The notes: generated by a model from the letters alone, not told the origin. Shown: positions 32,504-42,012, numbered from the stretch's first letter. The stretch: 64,000 bases of DNA from Fimenecus sp963590415 (GCA_963590415.1 CAVAPB010000001.1:1-64000); one strand, 5' to 3'. Numbers and translations are program-made.

Positions 32504-33235
32504 TCAATAAAAATCCTTCGGATTGAACAAAACGCTTTCGCCCGAAATGCGCTTTGCCGTTCTTAAAAATGCATTGAAGGCGTATTTTGAAATTTTGCTT
32601 CCGCCCGAAAGCAGTCTTACACTGTCATCCTCGGGGATAACGCCGATAAGCCCTACCTTTGCCGCATCAACAACATCGTCAAGCTTCATCTGCTTTCCCG
32701 TTTCGACCTCATACTTGTCAAAACGGTTTACTATCATTCTTATATCAATGTTTTTGTCGGCTTTTAAGACCTTGCCGACCGCCGCGTCAACGCTTCTGAC
32801 GCAAACGGGGTCACAGGTAACGACCGCTAACGCTCTGTCGCAAACCTCAGCCAATATTTCGTGGAACGAATCGGCGCCTGCCGCAGAATCGACCAAAACA
32901 TAATCATAATCATTATCCGAACGGGAAAGCAAATCCGACACAGACTTTTTTGTTATGCTTTCCGAAAAATCAGACGGAGCCGAAAGCAAGTCAGGTGCGC
33001 CGTCTCCGCTGACAACAGCCTGTGAAAACGAGCATCTGTTTTCGATAATGTCGAGCCAGTTATATACGACCTGCGAGCCGATATTCATAATGAGGTCAAG
33101 GCTGCGAAAGCCCACATCTGCATCAACGAGCAAAACGCTTTTGCCCATTGAACACAGGGCGTTTGCAAGCCCGACCGACACAGACGACTTGCCTACGCCG
33201 CCCTTGCCGGATATGACAAGAATTTTTTCAGCCAT
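32504..33235 (-). CDS. MinD/ParA-family ATPase
   Basis: The P-loop ATPase has 243 residues, with the deviant Walker motif SGKGGVGKSS and DADVGFRSLDLIMN, the MinD-type switch. It is last in the mreB-mreC-mreD-PBP2 operon, where minD is often found in Firmicutes. No minC or minE lies nearby. The C-terminus (RISGESVLFNPKDFY) lacks the amphipathic membrane-targeting helix of true MinD, so placement at the membrane is doubtful. ATG 33235 is chosen because of its GGGGTGAGG site; GTG 33244 lies within that site. Confidence 0.8.
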   Translation of the reverse strand: MAEKILVISGKGGVGKSSVSVGLANALCSMGKSVLLVDADVGFRSLDLIMNIGSQVVYNWLDIIENRCSFSQAVVSGDGAPDLLSAPSDFSESITKKSVSDLLSRSDNDYDYVLVDSAAGADSFHEILAEVCDRALAVVTCDPVCVRSVDAAVGKVLKADKNIDIRMIVNRFDKYEVETGKQMKLDDVVDAAKVGLIGVIPEDDSVRLLSGGSKISKYAFNAFLRTAKRISGESVLFNPKDFY

Positions 33236-33250
33236 TTTCCTCACCCCAAA

Positions 33251-35353
33251 TCAATTTAACACAGTGTTTTGACTTTCGACCGTATCAACCTCGCTGACCG
33301 TTCCGAAATAAGCCTTGTAAATATCGGAAACCAGCACCGCCGTGGCAGAACCGCTGTTCAGGTTTTCAATCGCAACGCAGACAGCTATCTGCGGATTGTC
33401 GGCAGGTGCAAAGGAAATCATAAAGCCGTTAAGACCGGATTCGATTTTTCCGCCGACCTTTGCCTTGGACTCTGCCGTTCCCGTCTTTGCCGCAACCGCA
33501 ACGGGTAAATCCTTAAACGCCGTAAGCCTTGCGCCGAGCCGCTTCATTCCCTCTTTGACAATGCTGATACTGTTTTGTGAAATTCCCGTTTCGTTAAGCA
33601 CCACGGGAGTACTGTCGATTACCGTCTGTGAATAATCGGCGGATTTTACGCTTTTTACAAAATGCGCCTTATATCTTGTTCCGCCGTTTGCAACGGTTGC
33701 AACATAATTACACAGCTGAATGGGTGTGAACAGGTTGTCGGACTGACCGATTGCCGCCTGAACCGTATCGCCGGGGTACCAGGTTCCGCCGTGTGCCTCT
33801 CGGTACTCTATACTTGCAAGCACACCGGTTGATTCGGTTATCTCAACTCCAGTTTTCTGTCCCAAGCCGAGCCTTGTGCAATAATCGTTCATTCTTTCGA
33901 TGCCGAGCTGACGACCTGTTTCATAGAAAAAGATATTACACGACTGATTAAGCGCCTCGGCAACGGTAATCGCTCCGTGCGCTTGCAGGCATTTGAACTG
34001 TGTGTCCTGAAAATATGTGTAAATCCTGGTACAGGTAATTCTTGTGTCCTTTGTGATGACGCCCTCTTCAAGTCCGGCAAGTGCAATGGCTACCTTAAAT
34101 GTAGAACCGGGCTCGTATGTACTCTGGAGAGCTCTGTTCCAAAGCGGCGAGGATTTATCGCTTGCAAGAGCCGAGTAGTTGTCGTAATATGTCGTAAGGT
34201 CATAGCTCGGATATGTAGCGCATGCGAGCACCGCACCGCTGTTTACATCCATCACAACAGCCGAACCGACGGCAGGCAGCGACGCCTTGTCCCTGTACTG
34301 TGCGATAAAGTTTGCAAGCGCCTCCTGAACGGCAAGCTGCAAATCGGAGTCGAGCGTAAGTATAACCGTATCGCCCTGAATCGGCTCGGTTGTAATTTCC
34401 GTGGTTTTGTTTCCGTCAGCGTCCGTAATTGTGCTTTCAACGCCGTTTGTTCCACGAAGATACTCCTCCATCGCGCTTTCAAGTCCGAATTTGCCGATGG
34501 TGTCATCCATAGCGTAAGCACGGAGCTTCAGGTTCGTTTTTTCTTCGGTGGTAAGATTTTCGTTTTTTATCGCTTCGTTGTATTCTTCGGTTCTCTTACT
34601 GTATTCCTCTGCGTTAAGCGAACCCGTAATACCGATTATATGCGGAGCGAGTGTGCCGTTAAGGTATTCCCTCTCCGTTGTGACCTGAATTTCAACTCCG
34701 ACATAGAAGCCGCTGTTTTCCTTTATCTTTGAAGCGAGCTCAACCGAAACATCATCCGCAAAGGTATAAGGGTTTGAGGTAGTGAAAGCGTTTTTCTTCA
34801 GAGAATAGCACACCGAAGCAATTTTCAAAGCTTCCTCGTCCGAATAATTTTCAAGCTCGAATTTTGTTTTTAATTCATCAAAGCAATTCTGCGCCGTTGC
34901 GTACTCGTTAAGATAAAGCACATCCTTGGATTTGAGATATTTTATATCCGCATCACGGTCTGCGGCAAACTGAATGTTTCCGTTTTGATCAAAATACATC
35001 GGAATGTCATTGTTCCATTCGGTCGAGTTGCTTTCAAGCAGACGAATAAGTGAAATTATAATTTCGTTTCTCTGCTGCTGTTCGTCGGTTCTCGGAAAAT
35101 ACGAGCCGTTAAAAATAATCGAATTCACCTGTTTGTTTGTAACAAGCGGTTTTCCGTTACAGTCAAGTATTTCTCCTCTTGCCGCCTTTATGGTAGTGTC
35201 AGTCTGTTTCAACGCAACCTTTTCCACCGTAGCCTCGTCGGCATTTGCTATCTGTATTCTGAAAAGATCCGCAACAAACAGCGAAAAAACAAAAAGCACC
35301 GCTACGGTAAACGCAACAGTCCTGAATTTTGTGCTTTTGGTCTTATCCTTCAT
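33251..35353 (-). CDS. mrdA: Penicillin-binding protein 2 (transpeptidase)
   Basis: A class B PBP of 700 residues that cross-links peptidoglycan during side-wall growth. One N-terminal membrane anchor (about 12-32) and a dimerisation domain lead to the transpeptidase. Its SxxK is GSTFK near residue 418, SxN is SCN near 471, and KTGT lies near 622. The neighbours mreBCD point to the elongation complex, not division. ATG 35353 follows GGAGAG, and the earlier in-frame ATG at 35371 overlaps the mreD end. Confidence 0.92.
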   Translation of the reverse strand: MKDKTKSTKFRTVAFTVAVLFVFSLFVADLFRIQIANADEATVEKVALKQTDTTIKAARGEILDCNGKPLVTNKQVNSIIFNGSYFPRTDEQQQRNEIIISLIRLLESNSTEWNNDIPMYFDQNGNIQFAADRDADIKYLKSKDVLYLNEYATAQNCFDELKTKFELENYSDEEALKIASVCYSLKKNAFTTSNPYTFADDVSVELASKIKENSGFYVGVEIQVTTEREYLNGTLAPHIIGITGSLNAEEYSKRTEEYNEAIKNENLTTEEKTNLKLRAYAMDDTIGKFGLESAMEEYLRGTNGVESTITDADGNKTTEITTEPIQGDTVILTLDSDLQLAVQEALANFIAQYRDKASLPAVGSAVVMDVNSGAVLACATYPSYDLTTYYDNYSALASDKSSPLWNRALQSTYEPGSTFKVAIALAGLEEGVITKDTRITCTRIYTYFQDTQFKCLQAHGAITVAEALNQSCNIFFYETGRQLGIERMNDYCTRLGLGQKTGVEITESTGVLASIEYREAHGGTWYPGDTVQAAIGQSDNLFTPIQLCNYVATVANGGTRYKAHFVKSVKSADYSQTVIDSTPVVLNETGISQNSISIVKEGMKRLGARLTAFKDLPVAVAAKTGTAESKAKVGGKIESGLNGFMISFAPADNPQIAVCVAIENLNSGSATAVLVSDIYKAYFGTVSEVDTVESQNTVLN

Positions 35354-35374
35354 TTGCGGCTCTCCTTTCATAAG

Positions 35375-35899
35375 CTAAAATTCCTGCGTTGTCCTTGTAA
35401 GCCTCATAAGAGACCTGACTATCATATAGTATATCGGCGTAAACACTACCGTATAAACAGCCGACGGCAGATAGAATCTCAAAAACAGCCAACCTGCCGA
35501 GTCCATGCCCTGCGCCGTAACAAAGAAAAGCACATAAAGCACGGTATAAAGAAGCGTAGCCGAGCCCGAGAGTATCAGCGCCGTTAAAAGATGATTTCTC
35601 ATAAACACATTTATAAGCAAGCCGCAGCCGCCGCCGATTAACATCAGAAACAGCGCATTATATCCGTCCGCAAGCCCGAAAACGCTGTCCCACAGTGCCC
35701 CGGCAAACGCGCCGAGCACTGCACCGGTGAACTCGCGCTCAAACATTCCGAGGCAAACCGTAAGCGGTATGAGTAAAAACGCCCTTGCGGAAAATATTTC
35801 CGGAAACCAGCCCTTTGTGTTCTGCAAAATATGGGTAAGCAATATCAACAACACAAATACGGTTCTTCTGAAGATTATAAGTTTTGTGTTATTACGCAT
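35375..35899 (-). CDS. mreD: Rod shape-determining protein MreD
   Basis: A small integral membrane protein (174 residues, about five helices) of the elongasome. It has the family's LLIPLTVCLGMFEREFTGAVLGAFAGALWD-like second segment and position after mreC. ATG 35899 overlaps the end of mreC by 8 bases and has GGGCAAGGG upstream; a longer TTG start is less likely. Confidence 0.88.
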   Translation of the reverse strand: MRNNTKLIIFRRTVFVLLILLTHILQNTKGWFPEIFSARAFLLIPLTVCLGMFEREFTGAVLGAFAGALWDSVFGLADGYNALFLMLIGGGCGLLINVFMRNHLLTALILSGSATLLYTVLYVLFFVTAQGMDSAGWLFLRFYLPSAVYTVVFTPIYYMIVRSLMRLTRTTQEF

Positions 35900-36746
35900 T
35901 TCCCTTGCCCTCAAAATCCGTTATAACAAAAGCGTCCTGAACCTCGCCCAAATCAATCTGTGGCGCAACCTCCGCATAGTAGGAAACATCGCCCTCCTCC
36001 TGCTTTACGGACTTAACCGTACCGATAATAAGCCCTCTCGGGAATACACCGCCGACGCCGGATGTGCAGACAATTCCGCCCTCGGCAATCGCCGTATCCT
36101 TTGTAAGCCCCGCAAATTTCACGGTCGAGTCAAGACTCATTTTAACCGTTGTATCGGTATAACCTATTTCCCCCGTTCGTATCTCATACGCCGCAGCGTT
36201 TACCTTGGGGTCATAGACAGAAAGGACGGTACAAGTAGTCGGCGTTACCTCGCTTACAATTCCGATGAGATATTCGCCGCTTATAACGGGGTCGTTCACA
36301 CTTACGCCGTCATTGCTTCCGCAGTTGAGCTCGAACGAATCAAAAGCATCGGCCGAATTTCTGCCGATTACCGTACCTGCCGTAAACTTGAAATCCGGAT
36401 TTTTTTCCTTAACACCAAGAAAGTTTTCATACGCTTCTATCTGTTTTTTCATCTTTTCATATTCGACAAGTTTTTTCTGATATTCCGCAACCTGTTCTTC
36501 AAGCTCCGAAACTCTTTCCATATAAGAAGCGGATGAAATAAACCCGCCCTTTACCGAACTGAATTTTTCGGATATTGCGGTCGAAAGGCGAGACAGCGGA
36601 GAAAATACCGTACTGACTGCGGAGGTCAACGGAGAAGAAGCACCGCTTGACGAAACGCCCGCAATTATTCCCGCAAGGAGCACAACGACAAGCAAAAGCA
36701 AGGCTCTGAAGGTTCCGCTTCTGACAAAATTCTTCAACTGTAACAC
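35892..36746 (-). CDS. mreC: Cell shape-determining protein MreC
   Basis: This elongasome scaffold has 284 residues. One N-terminal membrane helix (about 13-33) is followed by a coiled coil (about 65-105, MERVSELEEQVAEYQKKLVE). Two beta domains follow, with VIGRNSADAFDSFELNCGSNDGV and GIVCTSGVGGVFPRGLIIG. It lies in mreB-C-D order. A GGCGGG-TGTTATG-CCCGCC hairpin at 36790-36808 sits between mreB and mreC and may tune expression. Confidence 0.92.
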   Translation of the reverse strand: MLQLKNFVRSGTFRALLLLVVVLLAGIIAGVSSSGASSPLTSAVSTVFSPLSRLSTAISEKFSSVKGGFISSASYMERVSELEEQVAEYQKKLVEYEKMKKQIEAYENFLGVKEKNPDFKFTAGTVIGRNSADAFDSFELNCGSNDGVSVNDPVISGEYLIGIVSEVTPTTCTVLSVYDPKVNAAAYEIRTGEIGYTDTTVKMSLDSTVKFAGLTKDTAIAEGGIVCTSGVGGVFPRGLIIGTVKSVKQEEGDVSYYAEVAPQIDLGEVQDAFVITDFEGKGNA

Positions 36747-36818
36747 CTGCCTTCCGTTATAGAGTCAAGCGCTTGTAAAAGCGCAACAAGGCGGGCATAA
36801 CACCCGCCGTAAAAAATA

Positions 36819-37829
36819 TCAGTCGTAATATCCCTTTTCCATAAACTTGGGATTTTCAAGACACATACCTGTGCCGTCAACAACGCAGTCAAGCGGATTT
36901 TCGGCAATGTGAACGGGGATTTTCGTCTCAATTGAAATGAGCTTATCAAGACCTCTGAGTAACGCGCCGCCGCCCGTGAGCATTATTCCTCTGTCGATAA
37001 TGTCCGCCGAAAGCTCAGGGGGAGTTTTTTCGAGCGTTGAATGAATTGTGTCAAGAATCTGATTTACCGGATCGGAAAGAGCCTCTCTTACCTCTTCGGA
37101 GGTGATTTCTATGTTCTTGGGGAGACCGTCAAGCAGGTTTCTGCCCTTGACATCCATTGCACCCTCGCCGTCATAAGGATAAGCCGAGCCTATCTTGATC
37201 TTTATATCCTCGGCAGTTCTCTCGCCTATGAGCAGGTTATGCTTCTTTCTAATGTAAGCTATGATTGCTTCGTCGAAATTGTCGCCCGCAACTCTTGCCG
37301 ACTGAGCGGTAACGATATCGCCATACGAAATGACCGCAACCTCGGAGGTACCGCCGCCGATGTCGACAACCATGCTTCCGACTGCGTCCGAAACGGGAAG
37401 TCCTGCGCCGATTGCCGCCGCCATAGGCTCGTCAATGAGGTTTACAAGCTTTGCGCCTGCCGAACGCGCCGCGTCGTGAACAGCCTTTCTTTCAACCTCG
37501 GTAACGCCCGAGGGAATACAGATAAGCACCCTTGCCCTTGAAAAAGGAGATGTGCTTATTGCCATTTTTATAAATTCTTTAAGCATATCCGATGTAATGT
37601 CGAAATCTGCGATAACGCCGTCTTTAAGAGGTCTTACCGCCGTAATTGAACCCGGAGTTCTGCCTATCATCTGCTTTGCCTTGTCGCCGACCGCAACAAC
37701 CTTTTGCGGATAAGCGCTGACATTTACGGCAACGACCGATGGCTCTCTGATAACAATTCCTTTACCTTTAACAAAAACCAATGTGTTCGCCGTACCGAGG
37801 TCGATACCGATATCCTGCGAGAATAACAT
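36819..37829 (-). CDS. mreB: Actin-like cell shape protein MreB
   Basis: MreB filaments direct side-wall synthesis under the membrane. 336 residues with actin-fold motifs: phosphate 1 DIGIDLGTANTLVF, phosphate 2 MVVDIGGGTSEVAVIS, and adenosine motif GIMLTGGGALLRGLD. The family hallmark EPMAAAIGAGLPV is present. First gene of the shape operon. Confidence 0.96.
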   Translation of the reverse strand: MLFSQDIGIDLGTANTLVFVKGKGIVIREPSVVAVNVSAYPQKVVAVGDKAKQMIGRTPGSITAVRPLKDGVIADFDITSDMLKEFIKMAISTSPFSRARVLICIPSGVTEVERKAVHDAARSAGAKLVNLIDEPMAAAIGAGLPVSDAVGSMVVDIGGGTSEVAVISYGDIVTAQSARVAGDNFDEAIIAYIRKKHNLLIGERTAEDIKIKIGSAYPYDGEGAMDVKGRNLLDGLPKNIEITSEEVREALSDPVNQILDTIHSTLEKTPPELSADIIDRGIMLTGGGALLRGLDKLISIETKIPVHIAENPLDCVVDGTGMCLENPKFMEKGYYD

Positions 37830-37887
37830 TTCTTTCTACTTCCTTTCGATTCGTTTAATCAGTTTTACACCCATTTTATCAACTAAT

Positions 37888-37916
37888 ATTATAACCTCTG
37901 AAATTCAAATACTCAA
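37888..37916 (-). promoter_or_regulatory. Promoter of the mre operon
   Basis: On the minus strand TTGAGT (37911-37916), 17 bases, and a perfect TATAAT (37888-37893), about 58 bases before mreB. Confidence 0.8.
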
Positions 37917-37953
37917 CCTCTATAACGCAAAAACTTATTAAAATTTTGTGAAT

Positions 37954-38775
37954 TTATACATTTTTGAAGCGTTCCGAATTTCTGCGCCAATGGAAAAGGT
38001 ACTGTTGGGCAATCCCCTCATAATTTTTCATACATTCCGGCAGTCCGTTCGGGTACATCTCCTCGGTAATTCTCTTGACCCAGACATCGACGGGAAACGC
38101 CTCAAGCTTGCCGAAGCCGTACAGAAGCGTACACTCCGCAACCTTTTTGCCGACGCCCTTTATTTTAATGAGCTCCTCGCGGCCGAAGTCTATCGGCTGT
38201 TTGTCGATTTTGTCGAAATCGATCTCGCCCGAGCTCACTTTTTGCGCCGCGTCAAGAATATACTTTGAGCGGAAGCCCGCTCGAAGCGCAGACAGATCGT
38301 CAACTGAGAGTCCGCATAAGCGCTCCGCTGACGGAAAAGAATAAACGCCGCTTTCTATCTCCTCGCCGAAGCTCTCGCAAAGACGAGAAATTATCCCCTT
38401 TATACGAGGTATGTTGTTGTTCTGTGAAATGATGAACGAACAAAGCGTTTCCCACGGTTCCTGGCGCAGGATTCTGATACCGGCATACTCCTCACATGCC
38501 GCTTTCAGGTTTGCATCGGAGAAAAACCCGTCGGTTATTGCCTTATAATCCCTGTCAAAATCAAGGTATCTGCGAAGCACGGCGTTGAAATCTGCCTCGT
38601 TACAGCTGCAATAAAGCACGCCGCCGTCCTGCCTTAATATGTATCTTTTGCCCGACACCACACCGCGCATATTTCCGTGTTCGTCCTTTTCCCAACGGAA
38701 AGCCTGTCCGCAATCAAGCGACAAGTCAAGGTCAAACATCTTCGGCACTTCAATTTCAAACTGAAATCCGTCCAT
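37954..38775 (-). CDS. ogg: 8-oxoguanine DNA glycosylase/AP lyase, OGG1 family
   Basis: It removes oxidised guanine from DNA. The 273 residues carry the OGG N-terminal domain (FDLDLSLDCGQAFRWEKDE). The helix-hairpin-helix glycosylase domain has SFIISQNNNIPRIKGII, the catalytic Lys in GFRSKYILDAA, the hairpin LIKIKGVGKKVAECTLL, and the catalytic Asp in AFPVDVWVKR. This is the bifunctional OGG1-like group found in some Clostridia. Confidence 0.92.
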   Translation of the reverse strand: MDGFQFEIEVPKMFDLDLSLDCGQAFRWEKDEHGNMRGVVSGKRYILRQDGGVLYCSCNEADFNAVLRRYLDFDRDYKAITDGFFSDANLKAACEEYAGIRILRQEPWETLCSFIISQNNNIPRIKGIISRLCESFGEEIESGVYSFPSAERLCGLSVDDLSALRAGFRSKYILDAAQKVSSGEIDFDKIDKQPIDFGREELIKIKGVGKKVAECTLLYGFGKLEAFPVDVWVKRITEEMYPNGLPECMKNYEGIAQQYLFHWRRNSERFKNV

Positions 38776-39188
38776 ATCTTCACTCCCGAAAGATCTGCAA
38801 AAAAATCGTAAATTTTATATAAAAACACACATTGTTAAATTGCACAAAAGCAATTTGCCGATTTACTCAAAAAATAACTACCGACCGTAATATTTTGTAA
38901 AGTCATAATAACTTACAGTATTTACCTTTGAATATTGAAAAGTTATAAACATTGGGCTGAAACCTCAGCAAAAACCGAGTTTTGCACAGTTTTCGGCGGC
39001 ACTTATTAACATTTTGAACATTGTTTTGAACATTTTTGTGCAAAGACCGAATATACTCATTGTAATATTTTGCGGGATAAAAAATTTGTGGAAAATCCCA
39101 TATTGACACAAATCCGTTGCCGAAAACGAGTATATTTTCAGCCAAAAAGCACCATACTAAAAGCATCAAGCACAAAGGACACAACGAT
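38776..39188. other. Intergenic region with DnaA-box-like cluster
   Basis: This is a 413-base non-coding stretch between divergent genes. It holds two matches to the DnaA box TTWTNCACA: TTTTGCACA at 38980-38988 and, on the other strand, TTTTCCACA at 39087-39095. Two TTTTGAACA copies (39012-39020, 39024-39032) and a one-mismatch box (39038-39046, minus) lie between. TTTTGAACA also occurs twice between dnaA and dnaN. No clear promoter was identified. Confidence 0.5.
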
Positions 39189-39449
39189 ATGATTAAAGGT
39201 GTAAACAGGCAGGTTCTCGAGATTCACGAAACTGGTACAAAATACTTTGAAAAGGCATTGTTTTTTGTAAGACCCGAATATTCCACGCTGAGCGAAAAAA
39301 GGCTTAATGAAAAAGCTCTCCGTGCTCTTTCGGGCGATGCAAAGGTCCCCGTAACAAAGCGTGCAAAGCTGAAAACCGTTGTACTTAAAATAATATATCT
39401 GCTTTTTGCCGCCGTGGCGGGTGCAGGCGTATCTCTGCTGTTAAGATAA
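39189..39449 (+). CDS. Small tail-anchored membrane protein, unknown
   Basis: An 86-residue protein. The soluble N-terminal part is basic and polar (MIKGVNRQVLEIHETGTKYF). A C-terminal helix (VVLKIIYLLFAAVAGAGVSLLL) ends in Arg, giving a tail anchor. AAAGGA is 8 bases before ATG 39189. Its last 9 bases overlap the 3' end of the convergent amylase gene. I do not recognise the family. Confidence 0.7.
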   Translation: MIKGVNRQVLEIHETGTKYFEKALFFVRPEYSTLSEKRLNEKALRALSGDAKVPVTKRAKLKTVVLKIIYLLFAAVAGAGVSLLLR

Positions 39450-41324
39450 TTCGGTGCGTTTTTTCAAAACAACGGCGCTCATACCGTCGACAAACACGGA
39501 CTCGCCGTATTCCTCTCCGTTGAGAGCGTTTTCGGCGTCATACCAATTCCGCGGCAAATTGTAGGTTATACCGTTTTCATTCCTGTTGGCAATAACCAAC
39601 AGGCTTTCTTTTTTGCCGCACCGTGAAAACGCAACGCAGCCGAGAGCCGCTGAAACGCTTTCAAGCTCTCCGTCTTTAAGACATTCGTTGTCCCGTCTCA
39701 GCTTTCCGAGCGCAACATAATATTCCCGCAGCCCGCACTGAATATTATCCCACTCAAAATACGCTCTGTTGAACGGGTCCTTATATCCCTGCATTGCGAT
39801 TTCATCGCCGTAATACACACTCGGTACGCCCGGCAGCATAAACTGGAGCGTTGCAGCAAGCTTCATAAGGCATATTCCCTTTTCCTTTTGCTCGGGAGAT
39901 AAAAAATGTTCGCTTTGCCACTGTCTGTCCCTATACTCACAGTTCTCGCCGACAATGCGGGTTATCGCCCGTTCCGTATCGTGCGTTCCGATATGGTTCA
40001 TCATAACATCAAGCGCCTGCTTGGGATAGTTGCCGACAATCGACATAACGCTTTTCATAAAGTCCTCGGCAACGCCGTATCTTGCAAAATCAAGCACGGC
40101 ATTTGCAAAGGGATAGTTCATTACGCTGTCGAACTGTTCACCGAGCAGAAATTTGCGCCTTTGACCGTATGAGAATTTGTTTGTCGCATCCTCCCACACC
40201 TCGCCGAGCAGAAGAGCGTTCGGGTCGGCACGCTTTACCGCACGCCTTACCGCATCGAGGAAAACATCGGGCAGCTCGTCCGCAACATCAAGTCGCCAGC
40301 CGTCTGCTCCGAGCTTCAGCCATTTTTCCACCACTCCGTTTTCGCCCGTGATGAATTCAAGGTAATCCTCGCTCTCCTCAACAACTTCGGGAAGAGTGTC
40401 AAAGCCCCACCACGAGGTATATTCGTCGGGATAGTGCTGAAATTTATACCACTTGAAATACGGTGACTGTTTTGAGTTATATGCTCCGCCGTCGCCGTAA
40501 CGCTTATATCTGTTGAAATATACGCTGTCATCGCCCGTATGAGAGAAAACACCGTCGAGAATTATCTTTATACCCCTTTTGTGAGCCGACTTGCACAGCG
40601 AGACAAAATCCGCTTCGGTTCCGAGCAAGGGGTCGATTCTTGTGTAATCGGCAGTATTGTATCTGTGATTTGAGTGCGCTTCGAATATGGGATTGAGATA
40701 AATACAGGTAACGCCGAGCTCGGACAGGTACGGAAGCTTTTCCTCGATACCTCTCAAATCTCCGCCGAAATAGTCGTTGTTAAGTACCTTGCCGTTTTCG
40801 TCCGGGCGCCAATAGGGTTGATTTTCCGTATCCGTGCGTAAAATCCTGTCGGACGGCACATTTTCCTTTTTTTCTCCCGAATTATAAAAGCGGTCGGGGA
40901 AAATCTGATAAATCACTCCGCCTTTAAGCCAATCGGGCGTTGTAAAGTCCGGAGCGCAGACTGTAAGCTGCCAGTCCGTAATTTCTGCGCCGAAAGGCGA
41001 AAATGCCCCCGTAAAATCCGCCGTCTTACAAAGCCTTGTCTCCCCCCACGGAGAAGAGATGTCAAAATGATACCAGTAAAGACCCGAGTCGGGAATTTGA
41101 GTTTCTATATCCCACACCTCGTGCTCATCGCCGTACATTCCCGCCCAGTACATACCTCTTGACGAATATTCGTCCTGTGAGTCCGCCCTCAAAGACAGCC
41201 GTGCGGAATTCGCTCCGAACGAACGGGGAACAATTATCCTGAGCCTCACGCTCTCTCCCGCTATGAGACCGCCTTTTACGCTTTTGTAATATTTATCTTC
41301 CGAATTATAAGCTGTTATTACCAT
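39441..41324 (-). CDS. GH13 alpha-amylase family enzyme (neopullulanase/maltogenic type)
   Basis: A 627-residue glycoside hydrolase acting on alpha-glucans. The N-terminal beta domain (about 1-115) resembles CBM34. The catalytic barrel has region I LDGVFSHTGDD, region II DGWRLDVADE (nucleophile Asp), region III LLGEVWED (acid/base Glu) and region IV NHIGTHDTER. No signal peptide, so it works on imported maltodextrins inside the cell, consistent with the phosphorylase at 19-22 kb. An extended -10 (TGATATACT on the minus strand) lies at 41372-41380. Confidence 0.9.
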   Translation of the reverse strand: MVITAYNSEDKYYKSVKGGLIAGESVRLRIIVPRSFGANSARLSLRADSQDEYSSRGMYWAGMYGDEHEVWDIETQIPDSGLYWYHFDISSPWGETRLCKTADFTGAFSPFGAEITDWQLTVCAPDFTTPDWLKGGVIYQIFPDRFYNSGEKKENVPSDRILRTDTENQPYWRPDENGKVLNNDYFGGDLRGIEEKLPYLSELGVTCIYLNPIFEAHSNHRYNTADYTRIDPLLGTEADFVSLCKSAHKRGIKIILDGVFSHTGDDSVYFNRYKRYGDGGAYNSKQSPYFKWYKFQHYPDEYTSWWGFDTLPEVVEESEDYLEFITGENGVVEKWLKLGADGWRLDVADELPDVFLDAVRRAVKRADPNALLLGEVWEDATNKFSYGQRRKFLLGEQFDSVMNYPFANAVLDFARYGVAEDFMKSVMSIVGNYPKQALDVMMNHIGTHDTERAITRIVGENCEYRDRQWQSEHFLSPEQKEKGICLMKLAATLQFMLPGVPSVYYGDEIAMQGYKDPFNRAYFEWDNIQCGLREYYVALGKLRRDNECLKDGELESVSAALGCVAFSRCGKKESLLVIANRNENGITYNLPRNWYDAENALNGEEYGESVFVDGMSAVVLKKRTELS

Positions 41325-41469
41325 TAACCGTACACCTGTTGCCGTATTCCTGTTTTATCATATTCTTATAAAGTATATCACATTCGCCGCAATAAATAAA
41401 CCGAATATGAGTATTTATACAGAAACTTCAATTATCCCACCAATCATATCCTGTACGGTAAAACAACGC

Positions 41470-41498
41470 TTGATATTCAATACAGCCTATGGTATTAT
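41470..41498 (+). promoter_or_regulatory. Promoter of the YbjQ-family gene
   Basis: TTGATA (41470-41475), 17 bases, and TATTAT (41493-41498). Confidence 0.7.
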
Positions 41499-41558
41499 CA
41501 TATTGTAAAATCAAAGCGATAATGAAAAAACAACAAATTTCAAACAAGGAGCAGAGCC

Positions 41559-41885
41559 ATGATTATCACAACAACGCCGTCGGTTGACGGAGCAAAAATC
41601 ACACGATATCTCGGAGTTGTATGCGGAGAGGTTATTTCCGGCGTAAATTTCGTTAAGGATTTCGCCGCAGGGCTTACAAACTTCTTCGGCGGTCGCTCCG
41701 GCTCGTATGAGGACGAACTCATCAAAGCAAGACAGCAGGCTCTCTCGGAGCTTGAGGATCGCGCCTCGGAAATGGGCGCTAACGCTGTTGTCGGAGTGGA
41801 TGTCGATTACGAGGTGCTCGGGCAGGGCGGAAATATGCTTATGGTTTCCGTAAGCGGAACGGCGGTAGTCCTTGAAAAGGAATAA
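41559..41885 (+). CDS. YbjQ/UPF0145 family protein
   Basis: A 108-residue cytoplasmic protein of the pentameric YbjQ family, sometimes described as heavy-metal binding. The family text is clear: GVVCGEVISGVNFVKDF, LIKARQQALSELEDRASEMGANAVVGVDVDYE, and MLMVSVSGTAV. AAGGAGC lies before the ATG. It is a single-gene transcript with its own promoter and terminator. Biological role unknown. Confidence 0.9.
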   Translation: MIITTTPSVDGAKITRYLGVVCGEVISGVNFVKDFAAGLTNFFGGRSGSYEDELIKARQQALSELEDRASEMGANAVVGVDVDYEVLGQGGNMLMVSVSGTAVVLEKE

Positions 41886-41933
41886 ATCCGTCGGCACGCC
41901 GTAATATAAAGCGACTTTGAGCGTAAAACGATA

Positions 41934-41977
41934 TATACCCTCCTCACCGTGTAAATCGGTAAGGAGGGTATATTTTT
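41934..41977 (+). terminator. Terminator of the YbjQ-family gene
   Basis: TATACCCTCCT and ACCG pair with CGGT and AGGAGGGTATA around loop TGTAAAT, followed by TTTTTAT. Confidence 0.88.
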
Positions 41978-42012
41978 ATGCGCTATCGCTATGTTCTCTG
42001 AAAAATAAACGC

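Noticed and set aside
33977..34732. Plus-strand frame of 251 codons
   Set aside because: Antisense to the PBP2 gene, whose motifs are intact.
35727..36536. Plus-strand frame of 269 codons
   Set aside because: Antisense to mreD and mreC, both confidently identified.
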